Of a DNA stretch of 64,000 nt, positions 33,231 to 42,388 are shown one piece after another. Position 1 is the first letter of the stretch, and each line of letters starts with the position of its first letter. The DNA is taken from contig NZ_CANLSZ010000009.1 of NCBI RefSeq assembly GCF_947493765.1, positions 33,654 through 97,653 on the forward strand, in the 5' to 3' direction. The DNA comes from an uncultured Arthrobacter sp. Its GTDB lineage: Bacteria > Actinomycetota > Actinomycetes > Actinomycetales > Micrococcaceae. The notes beneath the pieces are model-generated. The model was given only the letters and a program-made list of their open reading frames with translations. It was not told the origin of the DNA and searched no databases. The position numbers and the translations under genes are program-made.

Positions 33231-33509
33231 GTGCTTGTACTAACGCGAAAGGTCGGCGAGCAGATCCTGATCGGCGACGACATCGTCATCACGGTGCTCG
33301 ATTCCCGTGGCGACGGCATCCGGATCGGTATCGATGCGCCGCGCGGGGTGAAGATCCAGCGCGAGGAGGTCCTGCGTGCCGTCACGGAGGCGAATCTTGC
33401 CGCTGCGGCAGCCGACGCCGAGGGCGCCGATGCGCTCAAGGCCCTGCTGCAGTCGGGTGCGGTGGTCTCCACCGAGGAACCCACGACGACGCCGGACGCG
33501 TCCCAGTAG
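33231..33509 (+). CDS. csrA: Carbon storage regulator / flagellin translational repressor CsrA
   Basis: RNA-binding homodimer that blocks ribosome sites containing GGA. The 92-aa product has the complete core VLVLTRKVGEQILIGDDIVI, GDGIRIGIDAPRGVKIQREE; Arg-rich beta-5 and Leu4/Arg6 RNA-contact positions are kept. A tail of about 40 residues beyond the usual 60-aa core is Ala- and Thr-rich. GTG start, four bases after the preceding stop, with only a weak ribosome site. It closes the flagellar cluster while fliW is at the other end, which suggests a flagellin-specific role. Confidence 0.95.
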   Translation: MLVLTRKVGEQILIGDDIVITVLDSRGDGIRIGIDAPRGVKIQREEVLRAVTEANLAAAAADAEGADALKALLQSGAVVSTEEPTTTPDASQ

Positions 33510-33548
33510 GGCGTCGCACGCGCGCCTCGTCCTGCCGGGGAAAGGGAA

Positions 33549-33577
33549 GATCCCCGGCGGAGAACCGTCCGGGGATC
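33549..33577. terminator. Hairpin between csrA and tRNA-Thr
   Basis: GATCCCCGG (33549-33557) and its exact complement CCGGGGATC (33569-33577) with an 11-base loop lie between the convergent csrA and tRNA gene, positioned to end both. Confidence 0.7.
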
Positions 33578-33583
33578 GAAGTG

Positions 33584-33656
33584 AGCCTCCTGCCAGAGTC
33601 GAACTGGCGACCTTCTCATTACGAGTGAGACGCTCTACCGACTGAGCTAAGGAGGC
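33584..33656 (-). tRNA. tRNA-Thr (anticodon CGT)
   Basis: Read on the minus strand the 73-base sequence folds as a full cloverleaf: acceptor GCCTCCT/AGGAGGC with discriminator T, D arm GCTC...GAGC, anticodon stem TCTCA/TGAGA with loop CTCGTAA (anticodon CGT, plus-strand 33621-33623), and T arm GCCAG TTCGACT CTGGC. CCA is not encoded. Confidence 0.96.
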
Positions 33657-33700
33657 AATGCTTCCCGGCCGGGCTGTGCCGGGCCGATCCACAAGTGACG

Positions 33701-33729
33701 ACTTTATCGGAGCCCCCGCCCACCGTCAA
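33701..33729 (-). promoter_or_regulatory. Housekeeping promoter of tRNA-Thr
   Basis: On the minus strand TTGACG (33729-33724), a 17-base spacer and TAAAGT (33706-33701) form a near-consensus sigma-70-type promoter about 45 bases before the tRNA. Confidence 0.75.
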
Positions 33730-33778
33730 AATGACCGGAGAGGTGCGGTCCCGCCCGCTGACGTGCAGTACCACACGC

Positions 33779-35380
33779 TCAGCAGCGCACGCCGTCCTCG
33801 GGGACCGTGCCGTCGATGAAGTAGTCGTCCACGAGGTCCTGGATGCAGGCGTTGGAGCGGCCGTAGGCGGTATGGCCCTCGCCCTCCCACGTCACGTGGA
33901 CACCCGACTCGAGCTGGTCCGCCAGCGCAGTGGACCAGGCATAGGGGGTGGCGGGATCACCGGTGGTGCCGACGACGACGATCGGATCCGCACCCTCCGC
34001 CCGCAGGGGAGCGGGTTCGAGGACCGACGGGTACTCCCACGGGGCGCAGGTGAGACCGCCGTACGCGAGGAACCGGCCGAACGTGGGTGACGCCGCGACG
34101 AGCTCCTCCTCGTCGGCGCGCAACTGCTCGGGGTCGCTCGTCATCGGGTAGTCGAGGCAGTTCACGGCGACGAAGGCCGACGTCGCATTGGTCGCGTAGG
34201 TGCCGTCCGGGTCGCGCTCGGCGGACAGATCGGCCAGGTACAGCATGGCCGAGGGATCCCCGCCGAGGGCGTCCTCCACCGCCTGGGTCAGCACGGGCCA
34301 GTTGGCGTTGTCGTAGAGCGGCAGGATGAACCCCTGGACGAACGTCGAGACGGGTACCGTGCGGCCGTCCGCCGCCGTCATGGGCTCCTGCTCCACGGAG
34401 TCGAAGAGCTCCTGGAGCTGCCGGACACCGTCGTCGGGCGTCCCCGTGTAGGGGCAGTCCTGGTCCTGCAGGCAGTCCGCCACGTAGGCACGGACCGCCC
34501 GCTCGAAGCCGAACGCCTGACCGAGGGTGATCTCCTCGTTGCTCAGGGACGGGTCGATGGCGCCGTCGAGCACCAGGCGTCCGGAGCGCTCCGGGAACAG
34601 CTCCGCGTACGTGGCACCGAGCTGGGTGCCGTAGGAGAAGCCGAGGAAGTTCAGCGCGCGGTCGCTGACCAGTGCACGGAGGATGTCCATGTCGCGGGCC
34701 GCGGAGCGCGTGTCCACGAAGCCGAGCAGCTCACCCGTCCGCTCGGCACACGCCGTCGCGTAGTCCTGGGCGTCCGCCCTCATGAGCGACAGCAGCTCCT
34801 CCTCGGACGCATCTGCCGGGTACGCCTCCTGCCGGGCGTCGTCCTGCTCGGCGTCGGTGTAGCACTGCACGGCACTCGAGCGGTTGACGCCGCGGGGGTC
34901 GAAGCCGAGGATGTCGTAGTTCTCGCGCAGGCGCTTGCTCGTCACGTACTCGAGGGAGTCCTGCACGATATTGACGCCGGAGCCGCCGGGCCCGCCCGGA
35001 TTGACCAGGACCGTACCCTGGGCGTCTCCGGTCGCCTCCGACCTGATGGCCGCGATGTCGATGCTGGCGCGTCCCGGATCGGCGTAGTCGAGGGGTACCT
35101 CGATGGTGGCGCAGGAGAAGCTCTCCTCGCAGTCCTCCCAGCGCACCTCCTGGGTGTAGAAGCTGCGCAGGTCCTCGTCGATGGTGCCGATGACGTCCGG
35201 GTCCGCCGATTCGACCGCGGCGCCCTGCCCGGCGTCGTCGCCGGACCCGTCGGGGGACAGCAGCGTGCACCCGGAGGCGCCGAACACGACGGCGGCGCCC
35301 GCCGCGAGCGCGGCCAGGGTGCGACGACGTCGGGCACCGCGCCGCGCGGGCGGACCCTGCAGGGGTGGATCAGTGCTCAT
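33779..35380 (-). CDS. Secreted lipoprotein alpha/beta hydrolase, TAP family
   Basis: Predicted tripeptidyl aminopeptidase-like serine hydrolase (SlpD/E/TAP type) with C-terminal TAP-like domain, 533 aa. Arg-rich N-region and hydrophobic stretch end in lipobox ASGC (Cys38), so it is anchored outside the membrane. The oxyanion segment is NPGGPGGSG (127-135), the nucleophile Ser249 in GFSYGTQ, the acid in GTTGDPATPYAWS and the His in GEGHTAYG near the C-terminus. Substrate is not determined; peptides are likely. Its start codon overlaps the holB stop by four bases, so it may be co-transcribed with tmk-holB. Confidence 0.92.
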   Translation of the reverse strand: MSTDPPLQGPPARRGARRRRTLAALAAGAAVVFGASGCTLLSPDGSGDDAGQGAAVESADPDVIGTIDEDLRSFYTQEVRWEDCEESFSCATIEVPLDYADPGRASIDIAAIRSEATGDAQGTVLVNPGGPGGSGVNIVQDSLEYVTSKRLRENYDILGFDPRGVNRSSAVQCYTDAEQDDARQEAYPADASEEELLSLMRADAQDYATACAERTGELLGFVDTRSAARDMDILRALVSDRALNFLGFSYGTQLGATYAELFPERSGRLVLDGAIDPSLSNEEITLGQAFGFERAVRAYVADCLQDQDCPYTGTPDDGVRQLQELFDSVEQEPMTAADGRTVPVSTFVQGFILPLYDNANWPVLTQAVEDALGGDPSAMLYLADLSAERDPDGTYATNATSAFVAVNCLDYPMTSDPEQLRADEEELVAASPTFGRFLAYGGLTCAPWEYPSVLEPAPLRAEGADPIVVVGTTGDPATPYAWSTALADQLESGVHVTWEGEGHTAYGRSNACIQDLVDDYFIDGTVPEDGVRC

Positions 35381-36570
35381 CGGTCGAGGTCCTTCCGGGA
35401 CAGCAGGCTCACGGCCATGGCTTCGATCGCGAGGAGGGGTGAGACGTTGGTGCCGACGAGTCTCGTGCGCACCTCGTTGATGGATTCGAGCCGCAGGAGG
35501 GTGTCCTCCGCGGTCTCCCGGTGCGCGAACTCCTCCAGCTCGGCCCTCATCGGTTCGTTGACGAGGGACTGGCCGCTCGAGACCTGCAGCATCAGCACGT
35601 CACGGTAGAAGGAGATGAGATCCGTCAGCGCGCGGTCGAAGTAGTCGTTCTTGGACCGTTTTGCACGGCGCGTCTGGTCCTCCTCGAGTCGCTTGATCTG
35701 GGCCCGCATGGACGGCGGCATGGCCCCCGTCTCCGGAGCGCCGAGAGTGGCCAGCAGTGCGGTCCGTTCCTGGGCGTCACGCTGCTCGAACGAACTCTGC
35801 GCCTCGGCCTCGGCCAGTTTGACCAGATCGGCGGCGGCGCGCATCGCGCCGGAGACCGAGTGCAGGGTGAGCGGCAGGCGGACGATCTGATTGCGCCGCT
35901 CACGTGCGCCGTCGTCGGTCGCCAGGCGCTTCGCGACGCCGATGTGGCTCTGCGCCGCGCGGGCTGCGGCTTCCGCGGTCACGGGATCGATGCCGTCGCG
36001 GGCCACGAGCAGATCGGCGACGTCCTGTACGGGGGGTAGGCGCAGCCCCACTGAGCGGCAGCGCGACCGGATGGTCACGAGGACGTCACCGGGACTCGGT
36101 GCGCACAGGAGCCAGATGGTGCGCGGCGGAGGCTCCTCGATGGCCTTGAGCAGCACGTTGGTACTGCGTTCCTGCATCCGGTCGGCGTCCTCGACGATGA
36201 TGATGCGCCACCGGCCGGTGGACGGCTTGTCCTGCGCCTTGCGGACGAGCTCGCGGGCCTCGTCGATGCTGATGGTCACCTTCTCCGTGGTGACGTTGGT
36301 CAGATCCGCGTGGGTCCCGGCGAGGACGGTGCTGCACGCCTTGCACGTGCCGCAGCCGCGTTCGTCCAGCGCTTCGCGCTCGCACAGCAGTGCCGCCGCG
36401 AAGGCACGTGCCGCGTTGGAGCGCCCGGAGCCGGGTGGGCCGGTGAAGAGCCAGGCGTGGGTGGGAGCGCCGGACCGCGCCGCCCGGCGGAGCTGTTCCA
36501 CCACCTGTTCCTGACCGCGGAGCTCGGCCCAGACACCTGTGACCGGAAGACTCTGCGCCACGGGGTTCAC
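35377..36570 (-). CDS. holB: DNA polymerase III delta-prime subunit
   Basis: Clamp-loader subunit delta-prime of the replicative polymerase, 397 aa. AAA+ fold with FTGPPGSGRSNAARAF; the Walker Lys is replaced by Arg, acceptable because delta-prime does not hydrolyse ATP. A zinc-binding four-Cys cluster (residues around CEREALDERGCGTCKACS) and the SRC motif (TIRSRCRSV) are present. Start is GTG at 36570, overlapping the tmk stop (GTGA); the frame is open further upstream only as a shadow of tmk. Confidence 0.93.
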   Translation of the reverse strand: MNPVAQSLPVTGVWAELRGQEQVVEQLRRAARSGAPTHAWLFTGPPGSGRSNAARAFAAALLCEREALDERGCGTCKACSTVLAGTHADLTNVTTEKVTISIDEARELVRKAQDKPSTGRWRIIIVEDADRMQERSTNVLLKAIEEPPPRTIWLLCAPSPGDVLVTIRSRCRSVGLRLPPVQDVADLLVARDGIDPVTAEAAARAAQSHIGVAKRLATDDGARERRNQIVRLPLTLHSVSGAMRAAADLVKLAEAEAQSSFEQRDAQERTALLATLGAPETGAMPPSMRAQIKRLEEDQTRRAKRSKNDYFDRALTDLISFYRDVLMLQVSSGQSLVNEPMRAELEEFAHRETAEDTLLRLESINEVRTRLVGTNVSPLLAIEAMAVSLLSRKDLDR

Positions 36571-37211
36571 GCCGGGATCCGCGGGAGCTGCTCGAGGATG
36601 GCTTCGTGGATCGCGTCGGGGGAGCCGGCCGCGCTGAGCACGAGATACCGTGCCGGATCCTGGCGGGCCAGATCGAGGAAGGCCGATCTGATGCTGGTGT
36701 GGAACGCGTCGGGCTCGGCTTCCAGCCGGTCCTCGGCGAGCCTTCCCGACCGGCGGCTGCGCCCCTCGGCGGGATCGACGTCGAGCAGCACCGTCAGATC
36801 GGGGCGGAGCCCGTCGGTGGCCCACCGGTTCACATCGAGGACGGCCTGCGCACCGAGGTTCCGCCCGGCGCCCTGGTACGCCACCGAGGAATCGATGTAG
36901 CGGTCGCAGACGACGACGTCGCCGCGCGTGAGGGCGGGCACGATCACCTGGTGCACGTGGGCGGCGCGCGAGGCGGCGAAGAGCAGGGCCTCGGTGCGGG
37001 CGTCGATGTCCCCGTGGCCGTGCTCGAGGACGAGGGCCCGCAGCTTCTCGCCGATCGGTGTGCCGCCGGGCTCCCGGGTACGGACCACCGTCCGGCCGTC
37101 CTCCTCGAGCGCGCGGCACAGGAGCGAGGCCTGCGTCGACTTGCCGGCACCGTCGCCGCCCTCGAGGGCGATGAAGAGGCCGGGAAGCCCGTGGGGGAGG
37201 GGATACGTCAC
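36567..37211 (-). CDS. tmk: Thymidylate kinase
   Basis: Phosphorylates dTMP to dTDP, cytosolic, 214 aa, normal size. P-loop GGDGAGKST at residues 18-26, the DRYIDSS motif and the Arg-rich LID (PAEGRSRRSGR) are present. GTG start. The pair tmk-holB is the standard actinobacterial order. Confidence 0.96.
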   Translation of the reverse strand: MTYPLPHGLPGLFIALEGGDGAGKSTQASLLCRALEEDGRTVVRTREPGGTPIGEKLRALVLEHGHGDIDARTEALLFAASRAAHVHQVIVPALTRGDVVVCDRYIDSSVAYQGAGRNLGAQAVLDVNRWATDGLRPDLTVLLDVDPAEGRSRRSGRLAEDRLEAEPDAFHTSIRSAFLDLARQDPARYLVLSAAGSPDAIHEAILEQLPRIPA

Positions 37212-37608
37212 GCGCCCAGCCTACCGAGTGGCATCGACATGCTGGCCCGGGCAGTGTCCGGGCGGTGTCCGGGCGGTCTCCGGGCGGGGCTGCAGGTGTC
37301 GCGGACAGCGGCAGCTCCGTGGTCGATCGACAGGCTCGGCCCTTTGAGGTGAGCGAGGATCATCGGGTGAACAGGGAGATCCCCCCGCTCATGGTCACCC
37401 GCCGGATCCGTAGGGTGTCAGCGCAGCGCAGCGGCGCGTCCCGGCTCGGGCACGCTTTCCCTGCGGCGGTCGGGGTGTCGGGTCGCGGCGCGCCCTGCTC
37501 GGGCAGGCTCGCGCTGCGGCGCAACCCGATTCTGTCGGTACGCCGAGGAGTTGTCCACATAGGCAATTCCGGTCCGGATCAGCGGGCTGGTTGCTGAAAA
37601 ACTGGGGT
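37212..37608. other. Gene-free spacer between tmk and HNH gene
   Basis: About 400 bases between divergent genes. Apart from the 11-bp tandem repeats at 37254-37286 I see no RNA gene, no convincing protein frame and no clear promoter consensus. It must hold the tmk promoter and that of the DUF222 protein. Confidence 0.6.
37254..37286 (+). repeat. Three 11-bp tandem repeats upstream of tmk
   Basis: GTGTCCGGGCG, GTGTCCGGGCG and GTCTCCGGGCG follow without spacer. They start 43 bases before the tmk start codon (minus strand), and may bind a regulator or be replication slippage. Confidence 0.85.
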
Positions 37609-39510
37609 ATGGACAGCAGGCGGAGACCCGGACGGAGAGACACGGCAGTCGTGCCGGAACACCTCGTCCTGAGCGCCTTCGAAGCCAGACCCTTCGAGGC
37701 CAGACCCTTGGAGGGAACGTCCGCGAAGGCCCTACCGCAGGACACTCCGACGGGCGTCCCGCAGTATAGGCACTCGAAGGACACGCAGAAGTACATGCCG
37801 GACTACATGCTGGACTACACGCGGGCGGGTCCGCTCGGTGCCCCGAGCGGTCGTTCCGGACTTCGCCAGAGCCACGCAGCCAGGCGCCGCGACGGCGCCA
37901 CGACGCGTTCCGTCATACATTCCCTGATCCAGGATGTGGCTTCCCTGGCCGTCGGTGACGACAGAGCGGGACTGATCGACCAGTTGCGTCAGCTCGAGGA
38001 TCTCAAGGGTGCCATCGCAGGTGCCCAGGCGCGGATCGCCGTGGCCTTCGATGTCGCGGAGCGCCGCTCCCAGGCAGAAGCAGGGGTCCCTCGGGAGGAA
38101 CAGGGTCGGGGCGTCGCCGCGCAGATCGCGCTTGCCCGAAGTGAGTCCCCGTCGCGGGGTGATCGGCTCCTCGGCCTGGCGAAGGCGCTGGTCACCGAGA
38201 TGCCGCACACCCTGGCCGCGCTGGAGTCGGGCCAGCTGAACGAGTGGAGGGCAACCGTCCTCGTGCGGGAGACCGCATGCTTGACGGCCGCGGACCGGTG
38301 TGGTGTGGACGACGAGCTCGCCGCCGACGCGGGGACCTTCGTCGGGGCGGGGGACCGTGCCATCACCGCGGCGGCCCGGGCCGCTGCGTATCGTAGGGAC
38401 CCGTCATCCGTGGCCCGCCGTGCGCGCCATGCCGCCACGGAACGGTGCGTCAGTCTGCGCCCGGCACCGGACACCATGACCTATCTGACCGCACTGCTCC
38501 CCGTCGCGCAGGGAGTCGGCGTCTACGCTGCACTGACGAAGCAGGCCGACGCCCTTCGGTCTACGGGTGATCAGCGCAGTCGCGGCCAGATCATGGCCGA
38601 CGAACTGGTCGAGCGGACCACCGGTTCCCGCGCCGGCTTCTGCGGTGTGGATCTCCAACTCGTCATGACGGACCGCACGCTCCTGCAGGGAGACAGCGAG
38701 CCCGCGCATCTGACCGGTTACGGCATCGTCCCCGCCGACTGGGCCCGCGCTGCGCTCGACCTTGAGCAGACTCCCATTGCGGATCGTGCCGTCGACCCCG
38801 GCCGCTTCCTCAGGTCAGCACATGTCCGCGCTGGAAAAGGTGTTGCCGGACATGGATCCGCAGCGCAGCGCGGGCGTACTCCTGCACGTGAAGGCTCAGT
38901 GCAGCGCGGAGCTGTTCCTGACCCGAGTCGTATCCCGGACAGCGGACGTGTTCCCGACCAGGGGCGGCTTCCTGGCCGCGGAGCTGTTCCTGACGCGGAG
39001 CAGGGACACAGGGTGTGGGTCCGCCGGCTCTATACGGCGCCCGGTACCGGGGAGCTCCTGGCCGCGGACTCGAGGTCCAGGTTCTTCACTGCCGGGCAGC
39101 GCCGCTTCATCCAGGTCCGCGACCGCTCCTGCCGAACGCCCTACTGTGACGCGCCGATCCGTCATTACGACCACATCGTCCCCTGGCAGGATGATGGCCC
39201 CACGAGCCTCCAGAACGGTGCAGGTCTGTGCGAAGCATGCAACCACACCAAGGAGATCAGGGGGTGGAGAGCCAGCACCCGCGCCGGTCCGACCCACACC
39301 ATGGATCTCCGAACACCCACGGGCCACATCTACTCCTCGACGGCACCCCCTGCACTCGGCAGCGAACCCGGTGCCGGACGACACGAAGCACGACCGGCCG
39401 AGGGCCAGGCCGCGGAGAGCTTGAGGCGGCGTCTTCCTCACAGGGATGAACGCATCGACGCGGGACACGGGCCCACGTCCGCATCGAAGGCGTCTGCGAC
39501 CGGTGGGTGA
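37609..39510 (+). CDS. DUF222 / HNH endonuclease domain protein (13E12-repeat type)
   Basis: About 633 aa, member of the large actinobacterial DUF222 + HNH family (mycobacterial 13E12 repeat proteins). The DUF222 region spans about 110-400 ([20 protein letters not shown] and onward). The C-terminal HNH nuclease site reads [46 protein letters not shown] with conserved His-His, Asn and zinc Cys residues. The linker (about 415-475) contains an 18-bp in-frame duplication. The first 60-80 residues look poorly conserved and the start is uncertain; an in-frame ATG at 37795 is an alternative. Such genes are often dispersed mobile-like copies; function is unknown. Confidence 0.8.
   Translation: MDSRRRPGRRDTAVVPEHLVLSAFEARPFEARPLEGTSAKALPQDTPTGVPQYRHSKDTQKYMPDYMLDYTRAGPLGAPSGRSGLRQSHAARRRDGATTRSVIHSLIQDVASLAVGDDRAGLIDQLRQLEDLKGAIAGAQARIAVAFDVAERRSQAEAGVPREEQGRGVAAQIALARSESPSRGDRLLGLAKALVTEMPHTLAALESGQLNEWRATVLVRETACLTAADRCGVDDELAADAGTFVGAGDRAITAAARAAAYRRDPSSVARRARHAATERCVSLRPAPDTMTYLTALLPVAQGVGVYAALTKQADALRSTGDQRSRGQIMADELVERTTGSRAGFCGVDLQLVMTDRTLLQGDSEPAHLTGYGIVPADWARAALDLEQTPIADRAVDPGRFLRSAHVRAGKGVAGHGSAAQRGRTPAREGSVQRGAVPDPSRIPDSGRVPDQGRLPGRGAVPDAEQGHRVWVRRLYTAPGTGELLAADSRSRFFTAGQRRFIQVRDRSCRTPYCDAPIRHYDHIVPWQDDGPTSLQNGAGLCEACNHTKEIRGWRASTRAGPTHTMDLRTPTGHIYSSTAPPALGSEPGAGRHEARPAEGQAAESLRRRLPHRDERIDAGHGPTSASKASATGG
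38905..38994 (+). repeat. 18-bp direct repeat within HNH gene
   Basis: CGCGGAGCTGTTCCTGAC occurs at 38905-38922 and again at 38977-38994, exactly 72 bases (24 codons) apart, and the intervening sequence has further degenerate copies (GTTCCCGACC, GGCTTCCTGG). It codes for the Pro/Gly/Arg linker before the HNH domain. Confidence 0.85.
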
Positions 39511-39562
39511 CTGTGCCGAGGGCCAACCGCAGTACTGCTCCGGCTCCTCAGGGTCGCCGTGC

Positions 39563-39928
39563 TCACCTCACGACGGAGTCCAGCGCATCCTTCGTGAAGG
39601 GTGCGGTCCCGTCGGTCGGGGTCAGCGTGAACCATTCGCCGTCCTGCACAGTGGCGAAGACGAGAAGGGGTTCGGAGGTGTCCAGAGGGTCGCCCTCCGG
39701 GTATTCCGCACGTCCACTGCAGGGGTCGGGCATCGCCGAGATGCGCACACGAGGTTCATCCAGATCGCCCTTCAGGACGTCGTCCACCCGCACGTCATAG
39801 GCGTGGGCGTCGGCCCCGAAGACAGGTGCTGTCCCATCCCGTGCCGCGGACGACGCGACGACCACGAGGTCAGCGGCATCGTACTTGTCCTGAAGCGTCG
39901 GGAAACCGGCCCAACTAACGCAGGACAC
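39563..39928 (-). pseudogene. Probable 5'-truncated lipoprotein gene
   Basis: The conserved-looking part begins SCVSWAGFPTLQDKYDAADL and runs 121 codons to the stop, with DLVVVASSAARDG, VRVDDVLKGD and a LLVFATVQDGEWFTLTPTDG C-terminal strand region. Such proteins normally carry a signal peptide and lipobox directly before this point; here the upstream codons (RKRCACGCGSNTVS) are not a signal peptide in any frame and soon collide with the divergent PLP gene at 39984. GTG at 39926-39928 is the nearest start but has no ribosome site. It is either a remnant or a cytosolic protein of unknown function. Confidence 0.5.
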
Positions 39929-39983
39929 AGTGTTCGAACCGCATCCACAGGCGCAGCGCTTCCGCCCAACTAGGGTGGGAGCC

Positions 39984-41162
39984 ATGACCGAGCAGCACCC
40001 GCCCCACGGGGATCTGGCCCCCGACACGCTCGTGGTCGCGGCCGGACGGCCCCCTCGCGAGCACGACGCCCCCGTCAACGCACCCATCGTGCTCTCGTCG
40101 ACCTTTTACGAGACCCGGGCCCCGGAGGCAGGCGACCGCATCTACGCCCGCGGGTCCAATCCCACCTGGGACCCGTTCGAGGAGGCACTCGGCCTGCTCG
40201 AGGCCGCCGCACTGCCCGCCCTGGTCTTCGGCTCGGGCCTCGGCGCAGCGGCAGCAGCCCTGTCCCTCGTCCCGACGGGAGGCGTGGTGATCATGCCGCG
40301 CCACGGCTACGCCGGATCCCTCGGCCTGGCCGCCGATCTCCAGGCCCGGGGTCGCTTCGAGCTGCACCTGGTCGACATCGCCGACACGGAATCGGTCCTG
40401 TCGCTGCTGGAGGCGCTCGCGGGCCGCTCCACCGACGGCGCGCTCATGCTGTGGCTCGAGAGCCCCACGAATCCGATGCTCGAGGTCGCCGAACTCGCCG
40501 TGCTGACCGCAGCCGCTCATGCCGCCGGAGCAATGGTCGTCGCCGACAACACCTTCAACACGCCGATCGTGCACCGCCCCCTCGAGTCGGGGGTCGACGT
40601 CGTCCTCCATTCGGTGACCAAGTGGCTGGCCGGACACTCCGACGTCGTCCTCGGGGCGCTGGCCACCGATGACCCGACGCTCCGAGAGCGTCTGCTCTCC
40701 CACCGGACCCTGCACGGTGCCATTGCGGGGCCGTTCGAGGTGTGGCTCGCCCTGCGCGGGCTGCGGACACTCGCACTCCGCATGGAACGGAGCCAGGAGA
40801 ACGCGGCCACCCTCGCCCACCGGCTCGCCGGGCATTCCGCGGTCCGCCGCGTCCGCTACCCGGGTCTGCCGACGGACCCCGGCCACGAGCGCGCCGCCGC
40901 CCAGTTCGACGGGTTCGGCGGGATCATCAGCATCGAGCTCGACGACGCCGCGGCGGCCGATGCCCTCGTGGCGGCCGTCCGGCTCTGGCTCCCGGCGACC
41001 TCGCTCGGCGGCGTCGAATCCCTGATCGAGCGACGACGTCGCCAACCCGCCGAGCCGGAGACGGTCCCCGAGGAACTCGTGCGCCTGTCCGTGGGCATCG
41101 AGAACGCGGACGACCTCTGGGCGGATCTCGACCGGGCACTACGCCACGCACGGGCCAGCTAA
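39984..41162 (+). CDS. PLP-dependent trans-sulfuration enzyme (cystathionine gamma-synthase/lyase family)
   Basis: Cys/Met metabolism enzyme, 392 aa. PLP-binding Lys lies in HSVTKWLAGHSDVVLGAL; the family segments YARGSNPTWDPFEEAL (N-terminal), ESPTNPMLEVAELAVLTAAA and VADNTFNTPIVHRPLE are clear, and the C-terminal SLGGVESLIE is typical. It cannot be assigned between gamma-synthase, gamma-lyase and beta-lyase from sequence alone. ATG follows GGTGGGAG. The following DUF2516 gene starts nine bases later. Confidence 0.93.
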   Translation: MTEQHPPHGDLAPDTLVVAAGRPPREHDAPVNAPIVLSSTFYETRAPEAGDRIYARGSNPTWDPFEEALGLLEAAALPALVFGSGLGAAAAALSLVPTGGVVIMPRHGYAGSLGLAADLQARGRFELHLVDIADTESVLSLLEALAGRSTDGALMLWLESPTNPMLEVAELAVLTAAAHAAGAMVVADNTFNTPIVHRPLESGVDVVLHSVTKWLAGHSDVVLGALATDDPTLRERLLSHRTLHGAIAGPFEVWLALRGLRTLALRMERSQENAATLAHRLAGHSAVRRVRYPGLPTDPGHERAAAQFDGFGGIISIELDDAAAADALVAAVRLWLPATSLGGVESLIERRRRQPAEPETVPEELVRLSVGIENADDLWADLDRALRHARAS

Positions 41163-41171
41163 GCTGAAGGC

Positions 41172-41501
41172 GTGCTCCTCGTCTTCGAAATCCAGTATTA
41201 CCTGTACCTCGTGCTCGGCCTGGTGGCCCTCGGCATCGAGGTCTGGGCCCTGGCCGACTGCGTCCGGCGTCCCGGGACCGCGTTCGAGGCCGCATTCAAG
41301 CGCACCAAGGGCTTCTGGCTGGCACTCACCGCCGGGTCCGTCGTCGTGGGCCTGCTGTCCGTGCTCGCGAGCCGGGGTGGGTTCAATCTCTTCCAGCTCG
41401 TCGCGATCATCGCGGCCTGCGTCTACCTCGCGGACGTGAAGCCGGCCGTCAGCCAGACCTCGGGCCGGGGCGGCAACAGCGGACCCTACGGTCCCTGGTA
41501 G
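41172..41501 (+). CDS. DUF2516 family membrane protein
   Basis: Small actinobacterial integral membrane protein, 109 aa, of unknown function. Three hydrophobic segments at about 5-27 (IQYYLYLVLGLVALGIEVWA), 47-65 and 70-87, with the family motif FKRTKGFWLAL between them and a Gly/Ser tail. GTG start with GAAGG. It ends five bases before the convergent methyltransferase. Confidence 0.9.
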   Translation: MLLVFEIQYYLYLVLGLVALGIEVWALADCVRRPGTAFEAAFKRTKGFWLALTAGSVVVGLLSVLASRGGFNLFQLVAIIAACVYLADVKPAVSQTSGRGGNSGPYGPW

Positions 41502-41506
41502 GAGTC

Positions 41507-42307
41507 CTACCCCGGTCTCACGGCGGACCAGGCGACGGTGATCTCGCCGAGTCGCCAGCGTGAGGGACCGTCGAGCAACGGCCAGCCGTCGGCTTTGAGC
41601 GCCGCGCACATGGCGGACCAGCGCTGCTGGTTCCCGAAGGCCGCGAGAGCCGCCGCGTCGAGCCAGGCCCGGTCCAGCGCCCGCAGGTAGGCGTGGACCC
41701 GTTCGCCCTCCACATTGCGGTGGATCAGGGCCTTGGGCAAGCGCTCCGCGACATCGGACGGGCGTGCGAAGGCACCGAAACGCAGGGAGATGCTCAGGGA
41801 CAGCGGACCGGTGGCATCGAGCGCCACCCAGGCCGCGCGGCGGCCGATCTCGTCGCACGTGCCGTCCACGAAGAGGCCTTCGGGCGCCAGCCGACCCCGC
41901 ACCTCGTCCCAGTACGCGGCGTACTCGTCCTCCCCGTACTGCCTCAGCACGTTGAACGCACGCACCAGGGCTGGCCGCCGCCCTCCGAGCGGCAACTCGA
42001 AGCCACCCTGCCGGAAGGACAGGCCGGGCCTGGCCAGCGGCTCGGCGGCGGCCACGCGCGCCGGGTCGATCTCGATGCCTACCACCTCGACGCCGTCGTG
42101 CACCGACCGCAGGCGTGAGAACAGCTCGACGGCGGTGACCGGCGCCGCGCCGTAGCCGAGGTCCACCACGAGGGGTTCGGCCGCCCGGCGCAGGCGATGT
42201 CCCTGCGGTCCGGCGAGCCAGCGGTCCACGCGCCGGAGGCGATTGGGACTGGTGGTGCCGCGGGTGATGGTCCCCAGGACCTTCGGGGAGCGTTGTCGCG
42301 GCGGCAC
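41507..42307 (-). CDS. Class I SAM-dependent methyltransferase
   Basis: 266 aa. Rossmann methyltransferase motif I reads [16 protein letters not shown] (about residues 47-62), motif [17 protein letters not shown], and the acidic SAM-ribose residue is Glu/Asp there. An N-terminal basic segment ([24 protein letters not shown]) is conserved in actinobacterial homologues. Substrate is unknown. GTG start 81 bases before the divergent gpmA. Confidence 0.88.
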   Translation of the reverse strand: MPPRQRSPKVLGTITRGTTSPNRLRRVDRWLAGPQGHRLRRAAEPLVVDLGYGAAPVTAVELFSRLRSVHDGVEVVGIEIDPARVAAAEPLARPGLSFRQGGFELPLGGRRPALVRAFNVLRQYGEDEYAAYWDEVRGRLAPEGLFVDGTCDEIGRRAAWVALDATGPLSLSISLRFGAFARPSDVAERLPKALIHRNVEGERVHAYLRALDRAWLDAAALAAFGNQQRWSAMCAALKADGWPLLDGPSRWRLGEITVAWSAVRPG

Positions 42308-42388
42308 TGCTCAAGGGTAGGCCACGCGCGGGGAAACAGAGCCGTCGCGGACATGACCCGCGGCAGCGGGATACGGCAGACTGGGCCC

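Noticed and set aside
33701..33710. CCGATAAAG before tRNA-Thr as a sigma-28 -10 element
   Set aside because: A better TTGACG-N17-TAAAGT housekeeping promoter overlaps it and suits a tRNA gene.
36400..36460. holB as inactive because the Walker A Lys is Arg
   Set aside because: Delta-prime subunits are not ATPases, so this change does not suggest a defect.
37609..39510. HNH gene as part of a restriction or phage defence system
   Set aside because: No methyltransferase, helicase or other defence partner is adjacent; DUF222-HNH proteins are common scattered actinobacterial genes.
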